Assembly (NCBI GenBank): GCA_947044405.1
Contig: CAMRHE010000648.1
Coordinates: 558,001-622,000, forward strand
DNA from: Leptodactylus fallax
Lineage: Eukaryota; Chordata; Amphibia; Anura; Leptodactylidae
Direction: 5' to 3'
Length of the DNA stretch: 64,000 nucleotides
Of this stretch, positions 51,378 through 62,538 are shown in pieces. Position numbers and translations under genes: made by a program. Each line of letters starts with the position of its first letter. Positions within the stretch are counted from its first letter, which is position 1. Under the pieces are notes generated by a model. The model had not been told where the DNA came from. It did no database searches and saw only the letters and a program-made list of their open reading frames with translations.

Positions 51378-51640
51378 GTACATAAAGTAACAATTCTGGA
51401 GCATCTTTTCTGATAACTCTGTCGTGTCAAATTTATAAATAAACTGACAACTGGGAGTTACCATTCTCACTCATTCTCATTCATTGTCACTGGGGTGTGT
51501 GCCAGCTCTGGTTAGACAATATCAGACATGCCCCCAACTGGTAGCACCCAGATGTCTTTAAAATTTATAAATTTCTAGGAGGAATAACAGAGGAACCGTA
51601 CAATGCAATGTTATAAGAAAAGATGCTCTAGAATTGTTCT
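51378..51640. mobile_element. Inverted-repeat element beside the deleted Tc1 copy
   Basis: The left arm caattctggagcatcttttc tgataac (about 51391) pairs with gttataagaaaagatgctct agaattg (about 51612-51637). Inner arms tttataaataaactgacaac and aaaatttataaatttctagg also pair partly. A related block, aagaggaataacagaggaac...aaaagatgctctt, occurs near 38440-38495. Confidence 0.55.
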
Positions 51641-52326
51641 TAGGAAGACATGAATTATTTACTACATCATACACATCTGGAATGGGAACAGCTCCTTTTT
51701 AACAGTCATTACACTACATTTCTTTCTACAATGGTCACTGAAACCACCCTTCAGCAAAATTGGATTCCACCAGGGTGCTCTAAGAGTGTGCAGCAATTTT
51801 TTTTCCACTCTAAAGAACCACTCCCTCCAATTTTTTTTCTATTCTGCCCCCCATTTCTAAATAGGTTGTAATTGTATCACGTGTATGAAAAACTTAGGAT
51901 AATGAGTACGCCGCTGTCCCATGCGAAAATTCATGAAGTATATTTCCATCAGCCAGAACTCTCAATACATGGAATGGAAAGTGGTTACGTGAAACAGTGA
52001 TGGATATCTACACAATTATCTGAACTGCAAGTTGTTTTTTTTTTTTACCCGTTACAACACATTTGGAGACTGTGGAAGGTATTAAACAAAAAAAAAAAAA
52101 AAAAAAAAACCACCACACACTACAGAGGGTAGCCTGTTTTTATGACACGATAAACTAGCTAATAGTGTCGGCCTCCACCTCATTTACGTCATTGCATGAT
52201 GCTGGTCATTGTTATGGGAGCTAAGCTGCACCACTGCCTGCATCTAAAAACTGCGTGACTTTATTTGTGGCAAAATATCCAGAAACACATTAGATCTGCA
52301 AGCAAATAATACAGGAAAATATTTAC

Positions 52327-52400
52327 CTCTGGTATTTATAGCCATATCTGCTATTTTCTGAAAAGCATCCAAAAATGATCCAGTTACAATGGTCGTAGTT
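52327..52400 (-). CDS. MTSS1-like: MTSS-family I-BAR protein, internal coding exon
   Basis: This 74-bp exon follows a tgtatttcag acceptor and precedes a gtaaat donor. Its first base completes the Arg codon from the 63801-63862 exon and its last base opens a Gly codon. It encodes TTTIVTGSFLDAFQKIADMA followed by INTR. MTSS1 and MTSS2 carry TTVVAAAAFLDAFQKVADMA and TTVLAAVAFLDAFQKVADMA here (recalled). The FLDAFQK-ADMA core is intact, but the usually Ala-rich stretch is replaced by TIVTGS. The exon lies between the 11.4-kb and 19.1-kb introns, the two largest in the window. Confidence 0.94.
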
Positions 52401-52678
52401 CTGAAATACACATAAAAAAAGAAGACAGCAGTCAGTGTGTGCAAGGAATTATAAAGCAGACTGAATTCAAGAACTGGGCCAAGGAAGCAAAGGCAGGCCA
52501 AGATGAAACTTTCTGGCAAGGAAATGGACATTGCTTAATTTTCCAGAGACACAACAGAAAAATACATCTGGCTCATAGCCATGTGGTTAAAAATGACAGA
52601 GCTGCAAAACGTTATATTGTAGGTTACAGACATTATCTGGTGGCATTTATCATGGTATAGAGGCAGATTTACCACTTG

Positions 52679-52912
52679 GGCTAGGTTCACATCTACACCA
52701 GGTGTCCGTTCTTCTGGTCCATCGGAGGACCAAAACAGAAAAATAGTGGACACAAACAAAGCCTGAGGGACCCCAATGACTATAATGGGGTGTGTTGGGT
52801 GTCCGTCAGATGTCAGTTTTTTGTAAATCGCCGGACGAAAAAGTCAGGCTTACCACCATTTTTCGTGTGGCGATTTATTACAAATCTGCGCCGGACAGAT
52901 GTGAACCTAGCC
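52679..52912. mobile_element. 'Ggctaggttcacatct' miniature element
   Basis: The 234-bp element has perfect 16-bp inverted ends (ggctaggttcacatct / agatgtgaacctagcc). The interior has aatgactataatggggtgtg and gccggacgaaaaagtcaggc. Non-coding. This is the best-preserved member of the family in the window along with 27231-27480. Confidence 0.8.
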
Positions 52913-53027
52913 TCAGGACTCAGAGAGCAGGGTGAGCGCACTACTACAACAACCATCATGTCAATCACTAGCCAATAAGAATAGTTGACATATCTGGAGT
53001 TTCCATTACATTTAACAAAAAACCCTA

Positions 53028-53248
53028 AGGCTAAGGCCCGACGTTGCGGAAACGCAGCTTTTTTTGTTGCAGATTTTGCTGCGGTTTTTTGAGTCACTTG
53101 CTACCAAGAATGGCTACAAAAGGAATGGGAAATATATAGGAAATACTTATACTTCTGCTCAATCCACTCCTAGTTTTGGCTCAAAAAACCGCAGTAAAAT
53201 CTGCAACAAAAAAAAGCTGCGTTTCCGCAACATGGGGCCTCAGCCTAA
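53028..53248. mobile_element. Palindromic element with 'gttgcggaaacgcagc' arms
   Basis: The left arm (gttgcggaaacgcagctttt, tttgttgcagattttgctgc, ggttttttgag) pairs with the right arm (gctcaaaaaaccgcagtaaa, atctgcaacaaaaaaaagct, gcgtttccgcaac) over about 65 bp. The outer ends are ctaaggctaaggccc and ggggcctcagcctaa. The loop of about 80 bp is non-coding. Confidence 0.8.
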
Positions 53249-53249
53249 G

Positions 53250-53408
53250 AATCAGTTCACACAGAGTATTTGGACACCGAAAAGAATTTGCTTTAGAAAT
53301 TGGGAAGCAGATGAGGTCTGCCACCGACTCCCATTTTTTGAGGCGGATTTTATGGTGGATTCTACCTTGGAATCTGCCTTCAAAAACCTCTGTGTGAACT
53401 TACCCTAA
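53250..53408. mobile_element. Small 'gttcacacagag' miniature element
   Basis: Inverted ends gttcacacagag (53255) and ctctgtgtgaac (53388-53399) enclose about 120 bp with tgaggcggattttatggtgg. It abuts the 53028-53248 element on one side and the 53409 element on the other. Confidence 0.6.
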
Positions 53409-53660
53409 GGCCCCATGCACACAACAGAGTGCGATTCTGAAGTGGGGCACCGAGTTTGCTGTGGAATGCACTTGGATGACCCTCGGAGGGACACCCAAGT
53501 GCATTCCATCATGTACTCACCTCTACGGGGGCTTCCGGATCCATTCCGTTCCGATGATATGGATTATTATAGAGAACGTCCTATCCGGTGTGATCAGAAC
53601 GGAATACATCAGAAGCCCCCATAGAGGTGAGTACATCACAGAATGCACTCAGATGTCATG
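53409..53660. mobile_element. Palindromic element, third copy of the 19020 family
   Basis: It begins ggccccatgcacacaacaga and contains paired arms ctctacgggggcttccggat, ccattccgttccgatgat (53520-53560) and gatcagaacggaatacatca, gaagcccccatagaggtga (53592-53631). The arms are more alike than in the 22120 copy. Non-coding. Confidence 0.65.
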
Positions 53661-54734
53661 GAAGTCCACCTCAAATTCCTCTTCACTATTTGTGAATTAG
53701 AGAGTCCTTCAGGCAATGTTGGGGTCCATAGTGTAATGGATCCAATATTGTGCTGGGCTGTCTTTTATAAACATAGATATATATAAAAACATATATTAAT
53801 ACGTGTATTTTTTATTTTTATTTTTTTTTTTTGCCACTCTCATTGGTGAGGAGTTTGTGATAGAAGTATTTTTTTTGTTTTAGTTTTTTCATGTATGTCT
53901 TGGGACTCAAAGCACTACCACCTAGTACAGAAATTATATAACAATTTGAGAATGGACTACATTTATAATAAACCTTATACTGGAACATAACACTTGAGCA
54001 GGCAGAGTGGGCGCACTTTTTTTCCATACTGCTGAATATAAAGACGACCATGACACTATCACATATAAATGTTACAGACTGTTTACTTTTTGAGCAGTTA
54101 AAATGTCTGGGCTGTTCCCCAAAACTGGTGCAATGACTACTTAAGAAATAAATATATGCACCCACTCATGTACGTATGTTATACTGGCTGACACTGGTAA
54201 CGCGTAGGAGGTGTCACCCCATAAAAACGCAATGACATCCAAGCTCTGAAATGTTCCAGTTAGGAGACAAACAAGTCCCAATCCAACACCAATTTATGTC
54301 CTAACAGTCCTGATCATTTACAGGGAAGGCATCTGGTCTTTTTCTGGGCCTGAGACTGTAAGGATATGTCACAGCGGGCAATATAGTTCTTAAAAAGTGA
54401 TATATCAGTCATTACATGATATTACCATGGTACTGCCAGACAATCACAATTATTACCAAAAATTAGTAAAACCAAAAGCAGTCATTTACAGAAGAAGTAT
54501 CACCAAGCACAAAAAACAAACCACATTTACATGGCAACAAGTCATGATTTGGCATTAGGGAATGTACGGTATATCAGATGGATTTTTTTTTTTTACATAA
54601 CCACTCTACTTCTGACAGTCGGTTATGAGGTTTGTGTAAAAACCAAAAATGTGAGTAATTTCCCTTCATTCACTAAAAACTTTTTAACACATCGGATTTT
54701 ACAGTCATATCCGCCATAGATCACATACTAATAA

Positions 54735-54907
54735 AGGGAACCTGTCATCAGGCTCATTGCTCAACCACAGCCAGCGTGAAAACCCAACAGGGTCCCCCGA
54801 AACGGAGTGCCATGTTTCACTAGAAAACACTGCGACAGACTAGTCATCACAGTAAAGCATAGTTCAGTCAGGATTTTATTCCACCCCAACTTTATGACAG
54901 GTTCCCT
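54735..54907. mobile_element. Small 'agggaacctgtcat' miniature element
   Basis: The left end agggaacctgtcatcagg and right end tatgacaggttccct are inverted (14 bp perfect). It is flanked by ATAA/CTAC rather than intact TTAA. The interior is non-coding. Confidence 0.6.
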
Positions 54908-55697
54908 CTACTGACAAAACTCATAATGAGGTGCATTCTCCATTTAACTGTTGATATACCAGAACTAATGCAGACCATACACACCATAGCGGTCAACCTG
55001 CTATATTCCCTGTGTATGGCTAGGGCTGGCCTGCCTGCTAAACAAACACTAAGAAGGCAGTATTAAAGGGGGACCCAGAAATGCCAAATCCGCCCCTATC
55101 TAAACATGACATTCATTTAAGGGCGCAAAGTGACCAAAAATTTAGGCCATGGGTATATGATGACTTATTCTGCATCACGTCATGCAGGAGAACAACTTTC
55201 TCTTTAAAGTCAATTCCTTCTGCATGACCAAAAGTAGCAAAACGTTGATCTAGTCGTATGTATACCACGCAATGGTATAGATGTGCTGCGGGTGACACGG
55301 CACATACAATTGTTGTCTAGGTCCACCCTTCTTTTACATTAATGTATACGTGAGCAGTGCTAAGTCTGCGGTGACAGGAAGCCGTTCCCATGACAATATC
55401 TGCTATTTATCCGATCGCCACTTCATCAAACAGTACATATACAATAGTCACTTCAAAGGGTGATCCTCTCCAGTTCCCGCACAGCCAGATAAAATAGATA
55501 AAACCAAGTCTTCCTCCCTCCGCCCTGTGCACTGACAAAAGACATGCATTTCTCAACCTAGGGTATGTTCACACTGCTGAAAAAACGGCTTCCAAAATCA
55601 GCATGTTTTCCCCACTGTGTTTTAACTCAGATTTAAATTCAGCAGCTTTTTGGTGCTCAATACTGATTTTTTATATATATTTAAATATAGTCAATCA

Positions 55698-55835
55698 TCC
55701 ATTTATTTCTTTGTTGACAAGTCTAGGAGGCGGTCCTATCAGTGACTGACAGCCTCTCCTCTATGACTGTACATACACAGATAGCTGTCAATCACTGATA
55801 GGACCGCCTCCTAGACTCCTCAAGGAAATAAATGG
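55698..55835. repeat. Hairpin with about 53-bp arms
   Basis: The left arm (ccatttatttctttgttgac, aagtctaggaggcggtccta, tcagtgactgacagc) pairs with the right arm (agctgtcaatcactgatagg, accgcctcctagactcctca, aggaaataaatgg), with about 30 bp between. A related single-arm piece, agtcaagtgggcgggcctac, lies near 44597. Confidence 0.8.
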
Positions 55836-57232
55836 ATAAATGACAGGTTATATTTTTCCACAATCCTATACATCAATCTGTTCAGCTTCTAGTGCTCTAT
55901 CACAAGCTGCCTACAGACTGGACTGCATTTTCCATGTGACAGGATCCCTTTAAACATTAAAAAGAATGTCAGCTCGAAAATACTGATCAATCTGAGGGTA
56001 TCATGTTATAAGTCTTAAAGGATTGATATACATTGTTTTTTTGTCTTTGTTTATTCTGAGTTTAACGTTTGATTGGGTCAAATCCAGATATGCCGATCAA
56101 TACTAGTACTACTTAGGACCGCCCACTGGACTCTTTACCCCAGTAAGAAGATTAAATCAAATACAAACTATACTGAACCTATCCCCAAATGGGTACCATA
56201 TCCATGTACAGGTATCACTTTTCACTAAAGCACTCCACTACAGTGCTGTTCATTTGTGTGCACCATATATACAACACATTCAGGCAGAGCAATGGTGTAA
56301 ATTTGGAGGATAGAACCAGAGGCTGAGCCTCTCATATGCAACAATGCGGATGTGACTACTGATGCATGCAGGTGTATGGTGGAGAGGTCCGGAGAATTAG
56401 GTACTGGCCCAATGAGCCATTTGGCTGACAGCTATTGACAATGTATGGCCGCCTAAACTCTATAATAAACTCATATATGTCTATAATAAAAGCATGCCTT
56501 CTTCCTGAAATTCTGATTTCAATACATCACCTAGCCAACCGATTTGCAAAGTCTATGCTAAAATGTAAAAATAGATTTATATGTAAAAGATGAAAAACAT
56601 TATATACAATGCCTGGGCGAGATATTCCATTCATTCTAAAATTCAAAGAAAATGTGGTTAGAAACTCCACGAAAAGAGATAAATATTCTGCAAGGTCTCT
56701 AATCGTTTTTCCATCTCTGAGCTAATCCTAGTCAAGACGCTGAAGGCTGCGGGCTGTCATGGGATTCCTGTTTTGGCGGACGGTGAATGACTTTCCGCCT
56801 GACCCACTTAATACAGTGCCTGTATCCAATAAACACTGCTAACTTTGTTAAACCATTAGTATTGTGGCGACGCTGGTTCGTAAACATTTAGGAGGACGTG
56901 AAAACAATGCGGCTCACCTACTTGGTACCAAACGCCTCACAGTCCGATGCTGAACTGGTTTACCCAAGTAGACTGAAGTCACAAACTGTTACATCAAGAG
57001 ACTCAGACAGCTTTCCACATTCATGAGTACACAGCTGCCAACAGTCCTGATTTTTGCAGGACTAGACCACAAAAAAGGGACCAGAATGAAAATTTACTTG
57101 AAAAGGGGAAGTTTTGTGGTATTCTGGGTGCCGCTGAAAAAGTCCAGCAAGTTCCTTTTCAAATGTAAGTAGGTTTCTAGTAGAGGACTCAGGTACAGGG
57201 TGTCCACCCACTATCACAGAAACCACTAGAAC

Positions 57233-57260
57233 TTAAAGGCAATGTGTTGCCAGAAAATGA

Positions 57261-57295
<35 letters not shown>

Positions 57296-57849
57296 TTTTA
57301 TGTTAAACATATTTTTAAAGAATTTTCAGGCAGGTTTTTAAAATTTTTCCATGTTCTTATCTAAATAAGAACATGGGGGAAAAAAAAATCCAAAACATCC
57401 TGCAGTTCTGACACTCTCCACTAGGCTTTCCGGTCTTCTGTAGGAGATTTCTTAGCAGCACCACCTCACTTACCAGCACACTGGTGATCATAACTATCAT
57501 GTATATGTTGATAAGACACCAGTCACAATAGGTGATCTTACAGCTTATCTACGCCCACTCTGCCCAGGTCACAGAGCATGCCTACAAAACTCTCCCATAG
57601 CAGTCAATAGGGTTTGCTCCAGACCATTGTGTCTATGGGCCCATGGTCAATCTAAAGGAAATAGGAAGTCACAGAATATTTTAGGCTTAATACCAAAATT
57701 TGGAATTGCAAGATTTTTAGGGCATTTTTAAATATAGATATGAATTTGGAAAATTGAAAAGAACATCTCCAAATATTCTTAAAAAATATGTTTAACATAA
57801 AACCAGGATTTAAACAAGAGTTAATTTCCTGGTGACACATTCCCTTTAA
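57233..57849. mobile_element. TTAA-flanked miniature element, 617 bp
   Basis: TTAA at 57233-57236 and 57846-57849 flank inverted ends (left aggcaatgtgttgccag, right on the complementary strand agggaatgtgtcaccag). Long inner arms also pair: ttttatgttaaacatatttt (57296) against aaaaatatgtttaacataaaa (about 57781). A T run of about 32 bases at 57261-57292 lies in the left arm. Non-coding. Confidence 0.75.
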
Positions 57850-58921
57850 GGGATTGTCCCAGAATCAAAACTTACCACCTATCCACATTAGTCCCAAACC
57901 TAACCTGCCAACAATTTTGCCTGGAAAATCTTAGGAATTAATCTGCAAAAGGAGCAGTTATTATGCAAACCTCACCCTAAAGTGACCATTTTAGGGCACT
58001 TCCGTAACCCTCAAGTGAATGGAAGTTACGGAAACAGCGTAGAACTGTTTATGAGAGTTATGGGAGTGTAGCTCAGAGAACTACAGGGCAGTCTGGATTT
58101 CATTTACAGCAAGGTCACAGTGAGGCAAGAGCTGTGGTATGGAACCTGGGGAAGGGAAGGGAATAGATTCCTTTTAGAGAAAGGTGTGGGTCCCAGAGGC
58201 AAGACCCACATCTACAAATCTATCAGACATTTATCATACCCTGTGGATATACCATAAATGATTTTTGTGGGAAAACCCCTTTAAATGTCTCAATTTTGGT
58301 TACTAGAAAAAAAAACAAAAAAAAAACAAAACTTGATAGATGACAATAGAATGAGAAAGATTTACCAAAACTAGCCCAACTAAAAGGATCTCTAAAAATC
58401 AGTCTTGGCAACTTAGAGGTAGAATGTGATTGGTTGGCAAAGGAAACCCGATTGGTCATCTATGACAACTCAACACGTTTCCCTTAATTTTTCAGGGGTC
58501 CTTTTAGCTGCTATGGGCAAATACTCCCCTTTTCCTTAGCACTATTTTTTTTTAATAAAACTTACCCAATGAGAAAATTGTTGTTGACTGCTTAGCAGAA
58601 TCTAAAAATGTACGATATAGCCTGCAGACTGGTTTAGGGAAGTAAAAAGCAGCTGTCAAATACAGACGGGAACGCCATGCAAATTCAGATGGTAGGAAAA
58701 CACAGGCCGGCTCTTGTGTGCACAGAGTGAGAAAACATTAGGATGTTTGTGCTTTTGGTCACAGTTTGGACTGTGGATGAAGCGGCCAACAATCCCACAA
58801 TCTCGTAGTTGTTTAAGAATAATCAACTATGATGATTTTTACCCAAGACCATAAGAATTACAGACTGCCAAGGAGCGGAGTGTCAGAACTAAGTGAACCC
58901 ATACTATACATCAACCAAGAC

Positions 58922-59156
58922 ATGGATCCCTTGGTGATAGGATGTGAAAGAGTCTCTAAGGAAAACAGGCTGGAGAGCTGGACTCACAAGTTTGGGTAAA
59001 TCACAGTATATGCTATACACCAAAATTGTACACTTGAAAAAGGGGCATCTTGTAGCTCTGAAACGCATTGTGTGTTCTGGCATCAATAAAGACCTTCCTT
59101 GAAGACATCTGGGTAAGCGCGGTTCCTTTCTTCCATATCCTATCACCAAGGGATCC
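58922..59156. mobile_element. Inverted-repeat element with 'ggatcccttggtgatagga' arms
   Basis: The left arm ggatcccttggtgataggat (58924-58943) pairs perfectly with atcctatcaccaagggatcc (59137-59156). The sequence between contains gctctgaaacgcattgtgtg and ctggcatcaataaagacctt, a phrase I associate with a frog repeat. It is 1.2 kb from the MTSS exon-side Tc1 element and non-coding. Confidence 0.6.
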
Positions 59157-59327
59157 TGTGGGTTTGGTGCTCATTGTTTACATTGGATGCATACGTCCTT
59201 GTGGCGGCACCCTGCAGCTGTCCCGTATTGGACTATTCTACACTTCAGGGAGTTGAGACTTATTCACAACCCCACAAGTTGAGCAATATTCCCTATAGTA
59301 TCTAGATCTACTAATTTGACGGTACTA

Positions 59328-60894
59328 CAGTCATGGCCAAAAGTTTTGAGAATGACACAAATATTCTATTTTCACATGATCTGCTGCCCTCTGGTTTTTA
59401 TGTGTGTTTGTCAGATGTTTTTATCACATACAGAAATATAATTGCATTCATATTATGAGTAACAGAAGCTTATATTGACAGTTAGAATGAGTTAATGCAG
59501 CAAGTCAATATTTGCAGTGTTGACCCTTCTTCTTCAGGACCTCTGCAATTCTCCCTGGCATGCTCTCAATCAACTTCTGGACCAAATCCTGACTGATAGC
59601 AGTCCATTCTTGCAGAATCAATGCTTTAATTTTGTCTGAATTTGTTGGTTTTTGTTTGTCCACCCGTCTCTTGATGATTGACCACAAGTTCTCAATGGGA
59701 TTAAGATCTGGGGAGTTTCCAGGCCATGGACCCAAAATCTCTATGTTTTGTTCCCTGAGCCATTTAGTTATCACCTTTGCTTTATGGCAAGGTGCTCCAT
59801 CATGCTGGAAAAGGCATTGTTGAGCGCCAAACTGCTCTTGGACGGTTGGGAGAAGTTGCTCTTGGAGGACATTCTGGTACCATTCTTTATTCATGGCTGT
59901 GTTTTTAGGCAAGACTGTGAGAGAGCCTATTCCCTTGGCTGAGAAGCAACCCCACACATGAATGGTTTCAGGATGCTTTACAGTTGGCATGAGACAAGAC
60001 TGGTGGTAGCGCTCACCTCTTCTTCTCCGAATAAGCTGTTTTCCAGATGTTCCAAACAATCGAAAAGGGGATTCATAAGAGAAAATGACTTTCCCCCAGT
60101 CCTCAGCAGTCCACTCCCTGTACCTTTTGCAGAATATCAGTCTGACCCTGATGTTTTTTCTGGAGAGAAGTGGCTTCTTTGCTGCCCTCTTTGAGACCAG
60201 GCCTTGCTCCAAGAGTCTCCGCCTCACAGTGCGTGCAGATGCACTCACACCTGCCTGCTGCCATTCCTCAGCAAGCTCTGCACTGCTGGTAGCCCGATCC
60301 CGCAGCTGAAACACTTTTAAGAGACGGTCCTGCCGCTTGCTGGTCTTTCTTGGGCGCCCTGGAGCCTTTTTGGCACCAATGGAACCTCTCTCCTTGAAGT
60401 TCTTGATGATGCGATAGATTGTTGACTGAGGTGCAATCTTTCTAGCTGCAATACTCTTCCCAGTTAGGCCATTTTTGTGCAGTGCAATGATGACTGCACG
60501 TGTTTCTTTAGAGATAACCATGGTTAACAGAAGAGAAACAATGATGGCAAGCACCAGCCTCCTTTTAAAGTGTCCAGTGGTGTCATTCTTACTTAATCAT
60601 GACAGATTGATCTCCAGCCCTGTCCTCATCAACACCCACACCTGTGTTAATGGAGCAATCACTGAAACGATGTTAGGTGGTCCTTTTAAGGCAGGGCTGC
60701 AATGATGTTGAAATGTGTTTTGGGGGATAAAGTTCATTTTCTAGGCAAATATTGACTTTGCAAGTAATTGCTGTTAAGCTGATCACTCTTTATAACATTC
60801 TGGAGTATATGCAAATTGCCATTAGAAAAACTGAAGCAGTAGACTTTCTAAAAATTAATATTTTTATCATTCTCAAAACTTTTGGCCATGACTG
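59328..60894 (-). mobile_element. Full-length Tc1/mariner transposon, 1,567 bp
   Basis: The ends are inverted: cagtcatggccaaaagtttt gagaatga on both sides, 28 bp identical, then diverging. TA at 59326-59327 and 60895-60896 is the expected target duplication. The length and the single open frame are those of a complete Tc1-type element. This terminal sequence is, as I recall, widespread in fish and known from lamprey and frogs, consistent with horizontal spread. The frame is unbroken, so the insertion is fairly young. Confidence 0.94.
59505..60521 (-). CDS. Tc1-type transposase, full length, first catalytic Asp changed to Tyr
   Basis: This is a 338-residue frame from MVISKETRAV, chosen because Tc1 transposases begin just before this helix; an upstream in-frame Met lies at 60554. 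Residues 18-46 form a helix-turn-helix (SIAARKIAPQSTIYRIIKNF), and GRPR at 55-58 is the usual linker motif. The DDE core follows: KVIFSYESPF, QHDGAPCHKA (Asp241) and [11 protein letters not shown] (Glu277). The first catalytic residue, normally Asp in S-D-E-S, is Tyr149 (TAT at 60075-60077). Thirty-five residues separate Asp241 and Glu277. It would bind its ends and cut and paste DNA at TA sites, but this copy is probably inactive. Confidence 0.92.
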   Translation of the reverse strand: MVISKETRAVIIALHKNGLTGKSIAARKIAPQSTIYRIIKNFKERGSIGAKKAPGRPRKTSKRQDRLLKVFQLRDRATSSAELAEEWQQAGVSASARTVRRRLLEQGLVSKRAAKKPLLSRKNIRVRLIFCKRYREWTAEDWGKVIFSYESPFRLFGTSGKQLIRRRRGERYHQSCLMPTVKHPETIHVWGCFSAKGIGSLTVLPKNTAMNKEWYQNVLQEQLLPTVQEQFGAQQCLFQHDGAPCHKAKVITKWLREQNIEILGPWPGNSPDLNPIENLWSIIKRRVDKQKPTNSDKIKALILQEWTAISQDLVQKLIESMPGRIAEVLKKKGQHCKY

Positions 60895-61754
60895 TACACT
60901 GTGGATTGCGTGGTGCTGTTTTTTCTTTGTTTTTATTAATGTGCACTACTCTGGCTTGGTGGATGAGTAGCATCAATACCATGCTGCCTTAAAGGAGTTG
61001 CCTTGGGGGTATTTTTTTTTTTTTTTTTAAAGACTTGGGCTACACAGCAAATCTTTGGCCAGCTTTACTGTACAGACTTGGTGCAGCCAAGAAATGGACG
61101 TCCAATGAACATTATATGCAACACAGGACAATACTGACTGTTTTGATGTAAGAACAGTTAGGGTGGGTTCACACTATCGTTATTTAACGTCCTTTGCTCT
61201 CCTCCGCCAGAGGAGGAGAGTGACTGACATTAAAAAAACAGATGCAGATGGAGCGCCCTTCATCAGGTGTCCAGCTGCATTCAAGAGGTTGAAGGAAATG
61301 ACATAAGAATACAGAATATGACCAGAAAGTAGTATAGTAAAAATGTGTTGCAGTAAAAAATTTGCTTTTTTTAAAATGATATAGAGACTTTTACTTTGAC
61401 TTTGTTCTCGGAGACAGAACATCAGTTATGTGGATCTGCTACATGGAGTAGAACACAAACCATAATTCTAGTGTCAGAGGAATTCCCTGCCTTTTACTGG
61501 CTGACCACTAGTCTAATTAGGGAGCCTAAGCATACATCAGAGCGAAAACCAGCTGAAAATAGCAAGGTTCGCAACCCTGGAATGCCTGTGTCAGGCTAAA
61601 TGCAAGACACTGGATCTTTTCCGGTGGATGATTTTTTTTCTCTCCCACATATATTTTGAGATCTTTGTCTTGCATACATATGATATTTATATTGGAGGAG
61701 GGGGCACCATTGCTATCCACAATACATTGAATCTGGCAGAGAACTGTAGTAAGG

Positions 61755-61965
61755 CCTCATGTACACGACAGAGTATACAGGCCAAGTGGGTGCCGTTTTT
61801 TAAAGGAAGGCTATCAGATCACACGCAGAAGGCATCTGAGTGTCATCCAAGTGTCTTCCGTATACATTCATCTCTATGGATTCTGATTTCATGGAGCAGG
61901 ATAGCACAAGCTCTACAATTATCAGAATGGAGCATCAGAGCCCCCTCTTGGATAGCAGACCTAGT
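61755..61965. repeat. 'Aggcctcatgtacacgac' element, degraded copy of the 19020 family
   Basis: It begins taaggcctcatgtacacgac and includes catctgagtgtcatccaagt, attcatctctatggattctg and catggagcaggatagcac. The right arm (atcagaatggagcatcagag, ccccctc) is only partly paired. The apparent 132-codon frame across it is fortuitous. Confidence 0.5.
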
Positions 61966-62359
61966 CGTGAGCATGAGGTCTAAGGGACTCAGTCATGTGC
62001 ATTACACAGATGGGAAAAGAGTCTAAGAAAGTCAATCACTCAATATCAGAAACCAGGAGGACCAAGCTCTTTATGAAATCTGTAAAACATTTGACATCAT
62101 CTGAGTCATCTTATTTGGGCTCCTCTATCTTGGGGGCATTGAAGCATCTTCACGAACGTATACAAGTCCACTGGTAGGGCCCAAAACAAAGCTCTTCCGA
62201 CCACTCTAGCCCAGAATATGGTTGACGAAGAACACCCTGCACATTTCAGTAGTTATGCTGTACACTTGGCATGCCCTACTATTTCATGGCACCACTGTTG
62301 TGGCTGCTTGGCTTTCCACTGTACAATAAATAGCACAAGGGCTTTGTGCACATATTCCT

Positions 62360-62538
62360 TAGGTTCATAACCAAAATTGCCGGACGAAAAAGTCCTGCAA
62401 GTCCAACTTTTTCGGCCAGCAGTTTCACTTTAAAAGAACGGATACCTGACGGATCCCATTATAGTTAATGTGGTCCATTGGGCTCCATATATGAATGCTG
62501 TTTGTAGTGGCCCTAGGCCGACGCTAGTATGAACTTGG
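62360..62538. repeat. 'Ttaggttcat' miniature element, degraded
   Basis: It runs from ttaggttcataaccaaaatt to acgctagtatgaacttggtg, with gccggacgaaaaagtcctgc and cccattatagttaatgtggt inside. It is the same family as 49019 and 52679, in the opposite orientation. Confidence 0.5.

Noticed and set aside
53818..54165. Minus-strand open frame of 115 codons
   Set aside because: It begins in a T/A-rich run, has no family similarity or splice context, and its Lys-rich end is a simple-sequence artefact.
59505..60554. Upstream Met at 60554 as the transposase start
   Set aside because: The extra eleven residues (MLAIIVSLLLT) are hydrophobic and absent from Tc1 transposases; MVISKE at 60521 fits the family start.
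61628..62026. Plus-strand open frame of 132 codons
   Set aside because: It crosses a copy of the palindromic 'ctatgg' repeat, so the frame is fortuitous.
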